Shown here: one piece after another, positions 17,878 to 26,377 of the stretch
How the letters are laid out: each line of letters begins with the position of its first letter
How positions within the stretch are numbered: position 1 is the stretch's first letter
Assembly (NCBI GenBank): GCA_947259645.1
Contig: CAMYND010000010.1
Coordinates: forward strand, 1 to 55,286
Source: Thermodesulfovibrionia bacterium
GTDB lineage: Bacteria > Nitrospirota > Thermodesulfovibrionia > UBA6902
Length of the DNA stretch: 55,286 nucleotides
Reading direction: 5' to 3'
Position numbers and translations under genes: made by a program
The notes under the pieces: generated by a model
What the model was told of the DNA's origin: nothing
The model's input: the letters and a program-made list of their open reading frames with translations, nothing else
Database searches by the model: none

Positions 17878-18147
17878 GGCTCTTATCTGGCGAAAAATAG
17901 CATATAGTGGGTGATTATAATTAAATATAACCAAATAATACCTTATTACTCACAATTACAAAAAATTATACAATTCGATTCAGATCCGGTCAGAAACGGG
18001 TTGTTGAGAAGACCTGAACTTCCTGTTTTTCATTAAGCGGTGATTGCGTTGTTTTTCTTTGTTTCGACAGGTAGTTACTCTGGAAATGCCCGGGATTTTG
18101 TGGCTGTTCATGGCAAGGGAGGGGCAGACAGGTGATGTTCTCGCCTG

Positions 18148-18810
18148 CTAAGCCCTTTCCCTGAAGAAAAACTTAATAAGCACGATCCCCGCAATAAACC
18201 CTCCAATGTGGGCGAACCAGGCAACTCCAGCCTGGCCTGCGGCACCTTTGCTTAGAAGGCCGTTGATGAACTGTAAAACTATCCAGAAGCCGATTACGAG
18301 AACTGCGGGCAGCCGGACAACCTGATAAAAAAAGCCGAGGATGATAAGGGTGTGTACACGGGCCTGAGGGAACAGAATAAGGTAAGCGCCCAAAACACCG
18401 GAGACAGCACCGCTTGCGCCGATCATGGGGACATATGATCCGGGATATGCCAGTGCGTGACTGTATGCAGCTACAGTGCCCGAAATAATATAAAACAGTA
18501 TAAACTTCCCGTATCCAAGCCTGTCCTCAATATTATCGCCGAATATCCAGAGATAGAGCATATTAGAGCCGAAATGAAGAAGGCCTCCATGCATAAACAT
18601 TGATGTAAAAACGGTGAGCACCGGATGGATCGGCTGAATACTCTGCAGAGAGAGCAGTGAGTGGGGTATGGCGCCATAGGCATAGGCGGTCCTTCCCGGA
18701 TCTGATGTGTTTAGTGCCTGCATGATGAGAACAATGGAGTTGATTACTATCAGTGTGATAGTGACATAGGGAATTCTGCGAGTAGGGTTGTCATCTTTAT
18801 AGGGAATCAT
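18148..18810 (-). CDS. Rhomboid-family intramembrane serine protease
   Basis: Membrane protease, 220 aa with about six helices, that cuts helices within the bilayer. The catalytic pair is present: Ser133 in GASGAVSG and His201 in FAHIGGF. The HGGLLHFGSNMLYLWIFG segment of loop 1/TM2 is also typical. The length fits the GlpG-like core without extra domains. It is monocistronic, between the groESL control region and the signalling cluster. Its substrate is unknown; rhomboids are widespread and their bacterial roles vary. Confidence 0.92.
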   Translation of the reverse strand: MIPYKDDNPTRRIPYVTITLIVINSIVLIMQALNTSDPGRTAYAYGAIPHSLLSLQSIQPIHPVLTVFTSMFMHGGLLHFGSNMLYLWIFGDNIEDRLGYGKFILFYIISGTVAAYSHALAYPGSYVPMIGASGAVSGVLGAYLILFPQARVHTLIILGFFYQVVRLPAVLVIGFWIVLQFINGLLSKGAAGQAGVAWFAHIGGFIAGIVLIKFFFRERA

Positions 18811-18919
18811 TTAGGGAGAAATTAACTGATAACCAGGGATTTGTCAAATATACATCCTGCGGTTTTCGGGCAGCGCGTCACGGCTAGAAAAAAAGAGGTA
18901 TACAGTCTTTTTGAATATC

Positions 18920-20560
18920 CTATCTCCCCTTTTTCTTTTTATGCTGATACATAAGAGCATCTGCCTGTGAGAGAAGGTCGCCGATAGAACAGGGTTTCTT
19001 CGGGTCAAAGTGTGACATCCCCATGCTCAACGACAGTTGATCGGGACGTCCGGCTTCGGCGTTGTGGGCTGAAAGGTTGTTGTTAAGATTTATCAGCACG
19101 GTTTGTTCAATATCATCGAAACTGTGTTCTGTCAGCAGTACGGCAAACTCGTCGCCCCCGATACGGCTGATGATGTCTGATTTCCGGAATGATTTTTTCA
19201 GTATATTGGCTACATCAACGAGCGCACGGTCACCTTCTTCATGGCCATGCTTGTCGTTAATTGATTTCATGTTATCAAGGTCAATGTAGAGCAGAGACAT
19301 CTGCTTCCCGGTCCTGTCAGCAAGGCTGGACTGCTTTTCTGACAGTGTAAAAAATCCGCGTCTGTTATAAAGTCCTGTCAGTTCATCTGTTATGGCGGCC
19401 TCTTTGAGCTGTTTCTCCATGTTCTTGCGCCCTGTAACATCCTCCTTGACAGCAACAAAATGCGCAATCTCTCCCCTCTCATTTTTTATCGGAGATATGG
19501 ATGCCTGTTCCCAGTACAGGGTGTTGTTTTTCTTCTTGTTGAGAAACTCGCCTCTCCATTCCTGACCGGAGAGAATTGTTTCCCAGAGTTGAGCGTAATA
19601 TTCAGGAGGGTGTTCTCCGGACTTCAACATCCTGGGATTTTGCCCGACAGCTTCCTTAAAGGAGAAGCCTGTCATTTCTGTGAACTTCGGGTTTACGTAT
19701 TCAATGTTGCCTATGGTATCAGTGATAATGACCGATGCCGGGCTCTGTTCAACGGCCCGGGTAAGCTTCTCAAGCTCTTTTATTGTTTTTCTGCGTTCAG
19801 TGATGTCATGAACAGTGCCCACGGAGTGCCACTCTCCATTTATCTCAAAACAGGAAATCGATATTTCTACGGGGAACCGTGTTCCATCTTTTTTTGATGC
19901 CATGACTTCCAGCCGCTTTCCAACAACATCACATTTGCCTGTTTTCTCAAAAGCGGGAAGCTTCAGATTATACATTTTTCGTGCTTCATCAGAAACAATC
20001 ATTGAATGCAGCTTTTTGCCGATAATTTCACTCTCGTCATACCCGAACATACGCTCTGCCGACTTGTTGATATAGGACACGGTTCCTTTTCCATCTATCA
20101 TGATAATCGCGTCTATCGAAGAATCAGAAATTGCACGGGCTTTTTCTTCATTTTCCTTTATTGACAGCTCAATCTGTTTTCGTTCAATCGCATACTGAAT
20201 GGAACGGGAGAGCAGTACAGAGACCACCTCTCCCTTTATAAGGTAGTCCTGCGCACCTGTCTGTACAGCCTGCATTGCCAGAGATTGATCTTCCATTCCC
20301 GTAAGAACAATAATGGGCGTGTGAGGTGCTTTTTCCTGAATTTTCGCAAGAGTCTCGATGCCTCTGCTGTCCGGCAGGCTCAGGTCAAGCAAAATAACAT
20401 CTGCCGGTGAATTATCAAGCAGGGCCAGTGCGTCGGAGAGCGCTGCAGCATGCTCAAACCGTAACGCATTCCCCCTGGACTCATTCAGCATTTCCTGAAT
20501 AAGCCGTACATCAGCCGGGTTATCTTCCACAATCAATATGTGCAAAGCGCTCTTACTCAT
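18920..20560 (-). CDS. Receiver-PAS-PAS-GGDEF diguanylate cyclase
   Basis: Response regulator that would make cyclic di-GMP, 546 aa, cytoplasmic. Residues 1-120 are a receiver (VEDNPADVRL, phospho-acceptor Asp in ILLDLSLPD). Two PAS domains follow at about 137-260 and 265-385, then a GGDEF domain to the end with intact RIGGDEF. An RxxD (RKSD) five residues before GGDEF is the product-inhibition I-site. There is no EAL or HD-GYP domain, so it should be synthesis only. Its ATG overlaps the stop of the preceding receiver gene as TAATG, marking it as the output of this three-gene module. Confidence 0.93.
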   Translation of the reverse strand: MSKSALHILIVEDNPADVRLIQEMLNESRGNALRFEHAAALSDALALLDNSPADVILLDLSLPDSRGIETLAKIQEKAPHTPIIVLTGMEDQSLAMQAVQTGAQDYLIKGEVVSVLLSRSIQYAIERKQIELSIKENEEKARAISDSSIDAIIMIDGKGTVSYINKSAERMFGYDESEIIGKKLHSMIVSDEARKMYNLKLPAFEKTGKCDVVGKRLEVMASKKDGTRFPVEISISCFEINGEWHSVGTVHDITERRKTIKELEKLTRAVEQSPASVIITDTIGNIEYVNPKFTEMTGFSFKEAVGQNPRMLKSGEHPPEYYAQLWETILSGQEWRGEFLNKKKNNTLYWEQASISPIKNERGEIAHFVAVKEDVTGRKNMEKQLKEAAITDELTGLYNRRGFFTLSEKQSSLADRTGKQMSLLYIDLDNMKSINDKHGHEEGDRALVDVANILKKSFRKSDIISRIGGDEFAVLLTEHSFDDIEQTVLINLNNNLSAHNAEAGRPDQLSLSMGMSHFDPKKPCSIGDLLSQADALMYQHKKKKGR

Positions 20561-20997
20561 TATCGTTTCGGGATGCGTACAGTATTGGCCCAGAAGTTCT
20601 GAATTGATTGAACAACGGACATGTAACTCTTCAGGTCATTGGGTTTGGTGATATAGCAGTTGGCATTACCATCATATGCCCGTAATATATCTTTTTTTGC
20701 GTTTGATGAGCTCAGGACAATAACGGGTATATAGTTGAATCTCTTGTCTGACTTAATATCTTTCAGCACGCTGAACCCGTCTTTTCCCGGCATATTCAAA
20801 TCAAGGAGGATTAGCTCCGGCAACACTGTATTTTCATGTATGCCATTGCGGCACAAAATGTCCATTGCCTCGATGCCGGAAGCAGCTATCAGCAGGTCGC
20901 TGGACAGTCCGCACTCTGCGAAAACCTCCTTCATGTAGCGGACATCTCCCGGGTCGTCATCAACGAGTAATATTCTTAATTTCTTGAGCCTTTTCAA
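20560..20997 (-). CDS. Single-domain response regulator (Rcp1-like)
   Basis: Stand-alone receiver of 145 aa with the acidic pair in LLVDDDPGD, phospho-acceptor Asp in LILLDLNMPG, the Ser in VIVLSSSNAKKD and the Lys in YITKPND. It resembles the small receivers paired with phytochrome-type PAS kinases. The best start is TTG at 20997 with AAAGGA four bases ahead; this makes it overlap the 3' end of the kinase gene by 38 bases. It ends in a TAATG overlap with the GGDEF gene. Probably it shuttles phosphate between the kinase and other partners. Confidence 0.9.
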   Translation of the reverse strand: MKRLKKLRILLVDDDPGDVRYMKEVFAECGLSSDLLIAASGIEAMDILCRNGIHENTVLPELILLDLNMPGKDGFSVLKDIKSDKRFNYIPVIVLSSSNAKKDILRAYDGNANCYITKPNDLKSYMSVVQSIQNFWANTVRIPKR

Positions 20998-23395
20998 TTT
21001 GTCCTTTCATTTTATCAGGTATTGAAAAATAAAATACAGAACCCTTGCCGGGACGTGACTCCACCCAGATTTCCCCTTCATGCATCTCTACGATTTTCCT
21101 GCATATGGCCAGACCGATTCCTGTTCCGCTGTAATCGCTTCTCCCGTGGAGGCGGTAAAACATTTCAAATATTTTTGGCCTGTCCTCATCTGATATGCCA
21201 ATTCCATTATCTTGAAAGGAGATCACCCATTTTCTTTTGCTCTTCTGCGAAGAGATATGAACATGGGGAGGGCTCTCGCCATGAAATTTAATGCCATTGC
21301 TTATCAGGTTCTGAAATAACTGTTCCATTTGAATGTCCCTGGCAATCAGCGTCGGCAACGGATCATGAGTGATCTTTGCTTTCGTCGACTCAATAACAAC
21401 AGTAAGGTTTGAGATTGACCGCACGAGTATTTTGTTCAAATCAACGGACTCGAACTTTTCTGTGCCGGCGGTGATCCGGGAGTAGGCCAGGAGATCATCA
21501 ATAAGCTGACCCATACGGCTGGTCCCGCTCATGATAAAGTCGATGAATTCATCTGCGGTCCCGTCAAGCTTATCTTTATATCGTGCCTGGAGCAGGCTTG
21601 CAAAGCCTGAGATCGTTCGCAGCGGTTCCTTGAGATCATGAGACGCAATATAGGCGAACCTCTCAAGCTCCTGGTTTGAACGTTCAAGCTCCAGCAGCGC
21701 TCTGTTGATCTGGGCTTCCGTTTTCTTCCGGTCAGTTATATTTTCATGGGCCACAACAACTCCACCGGTCAGGAAAGGGGTGATACGGCCGATGAACCAC
21801 CGCTGCTCCTCTGATGAGTGGCAGGGATATTCCATCGAGAAGCTCTCACGCTCCCCCCGGATGACTTCCCTGATAGCCTGCGCGAAATCAGGCCCCTCTT
21901 CACCCGACTCCCCCGGGGCAGTTTCAGAAAGACTGAGATAGTTTAATCCTACTCCGTAATGGGGCGGTACCGGAGGGTTGGCATCCGCAAAATGGCACCA
22001 GGCCTGGTTTACTGCGATGATCTTTCCATTGGTATCGAGTACAGCTATATGAGCTGAAAGCGAGTCAATCGTTGAATAGGCAAAACGTTCAGACTCCTTT
22101 AAGGCTTCCTGGGCCTGTTTGCTCTCGGTAATATCAGTATCAGTTCCCCGGTAACCGGTGAGGGTGCCCTTATCATCTGTAATGGGGAGTCCGGTTGTCA
22201 AAAGCCAGACAATGTTCCCGTCTTTATGAACATTCCTGTTGAGGAAGTTCCGGAAGGGTTTTTTTTCTTCGAAGGCCTCAAGGGCTGCTTGTTTCAGCTC
22301 ATCCCGGTCGTCAGGGTGGAAGAAATCGTAAAAGTATTTTCCCAGCACTTCCTGAGGTTTATAACCCAGGATCTTTTCCACGATCGGACTTACATAGGTA
22401 TATTTTCCGCGAATGTCCACTTCCCATATCCATTCGAGAGCATATTCCGCAATATCACGAAAACGCTTTTCACTGCGCTCCAGGGCTTCTTCAGCTTTCT
22501 TGCGGTCTGTGATGTCATGGGCGACCTCTACAACACCCTGAAAATTCCCGTTGCTGTCAAACAGAGGGTCACTGCTGAATATGAAATGTCTGTTGAGGTA
22601 GGGTTCAAATATCTCATCCTGGTGAGCGAGTCCGTCATTCTGGGTTTTTGTATGGGGGCAGTAAGAGGGAGGGGCATCTACTCCATGAAAGACTTCATAG
22701 CAGGGCTTGCCAATTAGATCTTCTCTTTTAATTCCAAGTTTTTTTGACACCGCACGGTTTGCTTTCAGGATTTTCTTATCTGCATCAATAATGGTGATGA
22801 GATCAGTAATTGTGTCAAAGGTTCTCTCCCATTCTTCTTTTTCTCTGATGATTATCGCTTCAGCCCTTTTTCTCTCCTCTATCTCATTTTCAAGCTGGGC
22901 TTTCTTCTGCGAAAGCTCTGAGGTTCGTTCTTCCACCAGCTTCTCAAGGTTTCTCCGGTATTGGCGCAGTTCATGTTCAATTTTTTTGTTTTCTGAGATA
23001 TCGCGCCAGATTGATCTGCTGTAGAGAATGTTGCCGTGGTCGTCCAGAACTGAAGATGCATTCAACATGACGTCAATCGTACTTCCGTCTTTTCTCTTCA
23101 ACTTGAGTTCAGCGTTCCGTATTTCCCCGGTTTCCCTGAACTTCTGAATAACAGTATCTTTAATATGTTCAAGAGTTTCATCTGGATAGAGGTCAAAAAT
23201 GGGGCGGCCAACGATCTCTTTCTTGCTATAGCCAAGTGCTTTTGCTGTAGTTTCGTTACAGCGAATAATTTTTGATGTCTTCGCATCAACTGATGCAAAC
23301 ATATCAGGGGCCTTGTCATACAGGTCCTGAAACTGATGTTCCGATTCTTGCAGCTCTTTGATTTGCTGATCTTTTGAGAATTCTTTATCATCCAT
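20960..23395 (-). CDS. Multi-PAS sensor histidine kinase
   Basis: Soluble sensor kinase of 811 aa with no membrane helix visible. Four PAS domains lie at about 15-135, 190-300, 305-430 and 435-560, with a coiled-coil (EELRQ/EERTSEL-rich) after the first. The HisKA domain has the phospho-acceptor His in YIASHDLKEPLRT, typical of the phytochrome/HWE-like group, then an N box (NLISNGIKFH), DNGIGI and GTGIGLAICRKIVEMH. It starts the kinase-receiver-GGDEF module and is divergent to the tmRNA gene. No strong Shine-Dalgarno site is seen before the ATG. Ligands are unknown; PAS number suggests several cytoplasmic signals. Confidence 0.92.
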   Translation of the reverse strand: MDDKEFSKDQQIKELQESEHQFQDLYDKAPDMFASVDAKTSKIIRCNETTAKALGYSKKEIVGRPIFDLYPDETLEHIKDTVIQKFRETGEIRNAELKLKRKDGSTIDVMLNASSVLDDHGNILYSRSIWRDISENKKIEHELRQYRRNLEKLVEERTSELSQKKAQLENEIEERKRAEAIIIREKEEWERTFDTITDLITIIDADKKILKANRAVSKKLGIKREDLIGKPCYEVFHGVDAPPSYCPHTKTQNDGLAHQDEIFEPYLNRHFIFSSDPLFDSNGNFQGVVEVAHDITDRKKAEEALERSEKRFRDIAEYALEWIWEVDIRGKYTYVSPIVEKILGYKPQEVLGKYFYDFFHPDDRDELKQAALEAFEEKKPFRNFLNRNVHKDGNIVWLLTTGLPITDDKGTLTGYRGTDTDITESKQAQEALKESERFAYSTIDSLSAHIAVLDTNGKIIAVNQAWCHFADANPPVPPHYGVGLNYLSLSETAPGESGEEGPDFAQAIREVIRGERESFSMEYPCHSSEEQRWFIGRITPFLTGGVVVAHENITDRKKTEAQINRALLELERSNQELERFAYIASHDLKEPLRTISGFASLLQARYKDKLDGTADEFIDFIMSGTSRMGQLIDDLLAYSRITAGTEKFESVDLNKILVRSISNLTVVIESTKAKITHDPLPTLIARDIQMEQLFQNLISNGIKFHGESPPHVHISSQKSKRKWVISFQDNGIGISDEDRPKIFEMFYRLHGRSDYSGTGIGLAICRKIVEMHEGEIWVESRPGKGSVFYFSIPDKMKGQIEKAQEIKNITR

Positions 23396-23561
23396 GGATT
23401 AGTATGAACAGGGGGAATGATTTGTTCGCAGAGAAGAATGATCGTTGATTTGACTCATTTTATTAATTTTACTACAAAAAATATCTGCTGTATAGTGGCT
23501 ATTCCGCAGCTAAGAAGAAACTTGGGAGTATGCTTAAGGGAGCAAAATCAGGCCACAGATG

Positions 23562-23570
23562 TGTTATAAT
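23562..23570 (+). promoter_or_regulatory. Extended -10 promoter of the tmRNA gene
   Basis: TGTTATAAT is a perfect extended -10 element (TGn-TATAAT). It ends 16 bases before the mature 5' end of tmRNA, leaving a short precursor leader for processing. The -35 region is poor, as expected for extended -10 promoters. Confidence 0.7.
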
Positions 23571-23586
23571 AGAAATAAGATATTAA

Positions 23587-23934
23587 GGGGGCGACAGGCC
23601 TCGACGGGGGTTACGAGGTTCAAGTTGCATGCCGTGGCTCTGTCACCACGTAAAAAGGCAGAAAAAAACACAAACGCCAATAACGAACTGGCACTCGCCG
23701 CTTAAATAAGCGACGCGCTTCCCCGGGAAAGTCTGCTACCCGGACGAGGCGTCGACTAGCAGGCTGGCCTGAAAGAGCTGCCCTTGACTTTCAGGTAAGA
23801 TCAAGAGGGATTGGAGTCTGGAAGGCCTATTTTGCCGGCAAACCTGATTCTGAAAACTAAATAGGCAAAATAAGCATGTAGACGCTTGGAAGTAGTACTT
23901 CCGGACCCGGGTTCGAATCCCGGCGCCTCCACCA
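23587..23934 (+). ncRNA. ssrA: Transfer-messenger RNA (tmRNA)
   Basis: Rescues stalled ribosomes and tags the nascent peptide for proteolysis. The 5' GGGGGCG pairs with CGCCTCC just before the encoded 3' ACCA, forming the tRNA-like acceptor stem. GGTTCGAATCC near 23911 is the T loop. The reading frame from GCA 23658 to TAA 23705 would encode the tag AEKNTNANNELALAA, ending in the LAA degron seen by ClpXP. One-piece form, about 348 bases. The resume codon is inferred from the frame. Confidence 0.96.
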
Positions 23935-23953
23935 ATTATTGGTGTAAATATGT

Positions 23954-23982
23954 AGGGGCTAGGCGTTGCCTGGCCCTTTTTT
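23954..23982 (+). terminator. tmRNA terminator
   Basis: AGGGGCTAGGC (23954-23964) pairs with GCCTGGCCCTT (23968-23978) with G-U wobbles, followed by six T residues (23977-23982). It starts 19 bases after the CCA end. The sequence is also a copy of the palindromic repeat at 24095-24120. Confidence 0.88.
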
Positions 23983-24094
23983 AATCCGGCAAAATGTTAA
24001 TTCCTGTGCTTGCGGTTTTCATCACATTCCTTTTTAGTTATGCATAAACAATTCAGGCAAATTTCAGTCCTGTTATGTTCTTTTACTGATCACG

Positions 24095-24120
24095 AGGGCG
24101 AGGCAGCGCCTCGCCCCTAC
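24095..24120 (-). repeat. Inverted second copy of the tmRNA-terminator palindrome
   Basis: Read on the minus strand it begins GTAGGGGCGAGGCG and matches 23952-23977 at 23 of 26 positions. GGGCGAGGC and GCCTCGCCC form a perfect 9-bp hairpin around three bases. Together the two copies form a facing pair about 120 bases apart. Confidence 0.75.
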
Positions 24121-24150
24121 GGGCACTTTAAATGAATCTCACGAGATGTT

Positions 24151-24900
24151 ATGATAGCTCAATCTAAAAAACAGGAGTGCGACTTCAGCATGCTGCCATT
24201 TTTCTTAAAAGCCAAGACAATCTCTGATGCATGGTTTCAGATAATCTATAATATTTTTGACAATTCCTACCGGCAGGAAATTCAGAGGGGTTCTTTTGAA
24301 AAAGAGCAGTACAGGCTTCAGTACCCGGGGCTGGCTGTTTTTATTGAACATCCTGAGCAGGACATAGTCCCTGTGATACCTCCTGCCCTGGGCATTCCCT
24401 CTCCCACAGATATGGACTATATTGAGGACTATTTCGCGAATTACCTGATGAACCCGGAGCTCTCCCAAAATGAAACATACCGGTATTCCAGCAGGATTCA
24501 TTATCCAATGCCAGAGGGCGGTACCCAGTTGGAACGTGCCATAAAGATGCTTAAGGAAACGCCCCTGACAAACCAGGCGGTCGTTGAGATCGGCACCCCT
24601 GAAGACTATGATATCTGCTATGGGGAAGATGGAAAGCTTGACCCACCCTGCCTGCGGCTCCTGGATTTTAAAGCCGTGCCTGAGGGCGCTGATTTTGTCC
24701 TCACCTTGAGCTGCTATTTCCGGTCCTGGGACTTGTGGGCCGGATTTCCATCAAACCTTGGGGGGCTGGAACTTCTCAAGCAGTATGTTGCAGAGGAATG
24801 CGGTCTCAGGAGCGGCCCGCTCTATGCCTACAGCTCAGGTGGTCATATTTACGGGTATCAGGAAGAGATTGCGCGCATCCGTACAATGAAAACCAAATAA
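24151..24900 (+). CDS. thyA: Thymidylate synthase of the methanogen/archaeal type
   Basis: Probably converts dUMP to dTMP in the cytoplasm. The C-terminal half carries the thymidylate synthase core: catalytic Cys167 in DPPCLRLLDF, the phosphate-binding R191-S192 in FRSWDLWAGFPSNLGG, pyrimidine-binding Asn202, and H232-x-Y234 in SGGHIYGY. Spacing resembles the short archaeal enzymes (MJ0511 type) more than E. coli ThyA. It is 249 aa. The N-terminal AWFQIIYNIF segment also fits that group. The start is uncertain: ATG 24151 has a poor ribosome site, while ATG 24190 has AGGAG 12 bases ahead. Cofactor use cannot be told from sequence. Confidence 0.8.
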   Translation: MIAQSKKQECDFSMLPFFLKAKTISDAWFQIIYNIFDNSYRQEIQRGSFEKEQYRLQYPGLAVFIEHPEQDIVPVIPPALGIPSPTDMDYIEDYFANYLMNPELSQNETYRYSSRIHYPMPEGGTQLERAIKMLKETPLTNQAVVEIGTPEDYDICYGEDGKLDPPCLRLLDFKAVPEGADFVLTLSCYFRSWDLWAGFPSNLGGLELLKQYVAEECGLRSGPLYAYSSGGHIYGYQEEIARIRTMKTK

Positions 24901-25064
24901 GAGCCTCATTAAGCCTGTGTATAGCCCATTCAGACAGCCGCCTTTTCAGAAAAATATCCTTTTTATTGCAATTTCTGAGTGTTTTTATTATCTTAACTGA
25001 TCAAAGCTTATTTGCACGCGGAAATTATTATTGACAATCTCTCATATTGTGATAGGAACATAGT

Positions 25065-26285
25065 ATGGCATATCCAAAAGTCCTTGCGATGATCATGGCC
25101 GGTGGTAAGGGGGAAAGACTCTTTCCTCTCACCTTTGAAAGGTCAAAACCTTCTGTTCCGTTCGGCGGTCGGTACCGCATAGTAGATTTCGTTCTCAGCA
25201 ATCTCATTAATTCTCAGATATATTCCATTTATCTCCTTGTTCAGTACAAGTCCCAGTCGCTTATTGAGTATGTGAGGGAGAACTGGGGGCTTTCAGCTCT
25301 GATCAGGAATCATTTTGTCACTGTCGTTCCGCCGCAGATGATGTATGGCAAGGACTGGTTCCAGGGAACGGCAAATGCCGTATTCCAGAACATGAACCTT
25401 ATTCGCCAGCACAAACCTGACCTGGTAATTGTCTTTGGGGCTGACCACATTTACAGGATGAATATACGTCAGATGATAGATTTTCATCTCGAAAGCAATG
25501 CTCAGTGTACTGTAGCTGCCATGCCTGTACCGATTGAAAAGGCCAGTTCCTTCGGCATCATAGACGCCGAACAGAATGGCAGAATCAAGGAGTTTATTGA
25601 AAAACCTGAAAACCCTCCACCAATGCCCGGTGATCCCACCAGATCGTACTGCTCGATGGGAAATTACGTTTTTAACACTGAAATGCTTGTCACAGGATTG
25701 ATTCAGGCGGAGCGAAACAAAGAGTATGATTTTGGTAAACATGTCATCCCGAATCTCCTGAAAGAAGGCGAACGGATTTTTGCCTATGACTTTTCGAGAA
25801 ATATAATTCCGGGGGTAAAACCCTATGAAGAGTCAGGATACTGGCGTGATGTGGGTACTATTGAATCCTTCTGGAGTGCTCATCAGGACATGCTCGGTGA
25901 AGAACCTCTCTTTGATATCAATAATGATAAATGGCCGATCCGTGCGTCAAACAATGACCTGCCGGCAACAAAAATAATGGGAGGAGAAATCACCAACAGC
26001 ATAGTTGCCGAGGGTACGGACATAAAGAGGGCCAAAATAATTAACTCTGTGGTCCGTCGGGGCGTTGTAATTGAAGACGGAGTGGAGATCAGGGACTCCA
26101 TTGTGATGGACCACGTATTCCTTAAAAAGGGATGCATGATAAACAGGGCGATCATTGATTCCTACAATGTTATCGATGAGGACGTTCAGATCGGACACGA
26201 TAGTGAGGTTCCCTTTTTCCGGACAACAACTGACTCTTCGGGGATCTCGGTAGTTGCAAGCGAAAAGCCCAGAGGAAAGCAGTAA
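25065..26285 (+). CDS. glgC: Glucose-1-phosphate adenylyltransferase (ADP-glucose pyrophosphorylase)
   Basis: Makes ADP-glucose, the first committed step of bacterial glycogen synthesis. The nucleotidyltransferase domain has AMIMAGGKGERLFPLT and ERSKPSVPFGGRYRIVDFVLSN, with GADHIYRM near 125; the C-terminal third is a left-handed beta-helix of hexapeptide repeats (IVAEGTDIKRAKIINSVV and so on). Length of 406 aa is typical. Allosteric Arg/Lys residues seem present in the N-terminal region. Glycogen synthase and branching enzyme are not adjacent here. AGGAA lies shortly before the ATG. Confidence 0.95.
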   Translation: MAYPKVLAMIMAGGKGERLFPLTFERSKPSVPFGGRYRIVDFVLSNLINSQIYSIYLLVQYKSQSLIEYVRENWGLSALIRNHFVTVVPPQMMYGKDWFQGTANAVFQNMNLIRQHKPDLVIVFGADHIYRMNIRQMIDFHLESNAQCTVAAMPVPIEKASSFGIIDAEQNGRIKEFIEKPENPPPMPGDPTRSYCSMGNYVFNTEMLVTGLIQAERNKEYDFGKHVIPNLLKEGERIFAYDFSRNIIPGVKPYEESGYWRDVGTIESFWSAHQDMLGEEPLFDINNDKWPIRASNNDLPATKIMGGEITNSIVAEGTDIKRAKIINSVVRRGVVIEDGVEIRDSIVMDHVFLKKGCMINRAIIDSYNVIDEDVQIGHDSEVPFFRTTTDSSGISVVASEKPRGKQ

Positions 26286-26377
26286 GTCAAAAAGGGATGC
26301 TGCGGTCATTTCTCTTCACTCCATGCCGGTACATAAGAATATCTGTCTGTATTTATGCTCAAATAATGTTTTGAACG

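Noticed and set aside
22226-22717. Plus-strand ORF of 163 aa inside the PAS kinase
   Set aside because: Shadow of the multi-PAS kinase; no own features.
25031-25036. TTGACA before glgC as promoter
   Set aside because: No -10 hexamer at 15-19 bases downstream.
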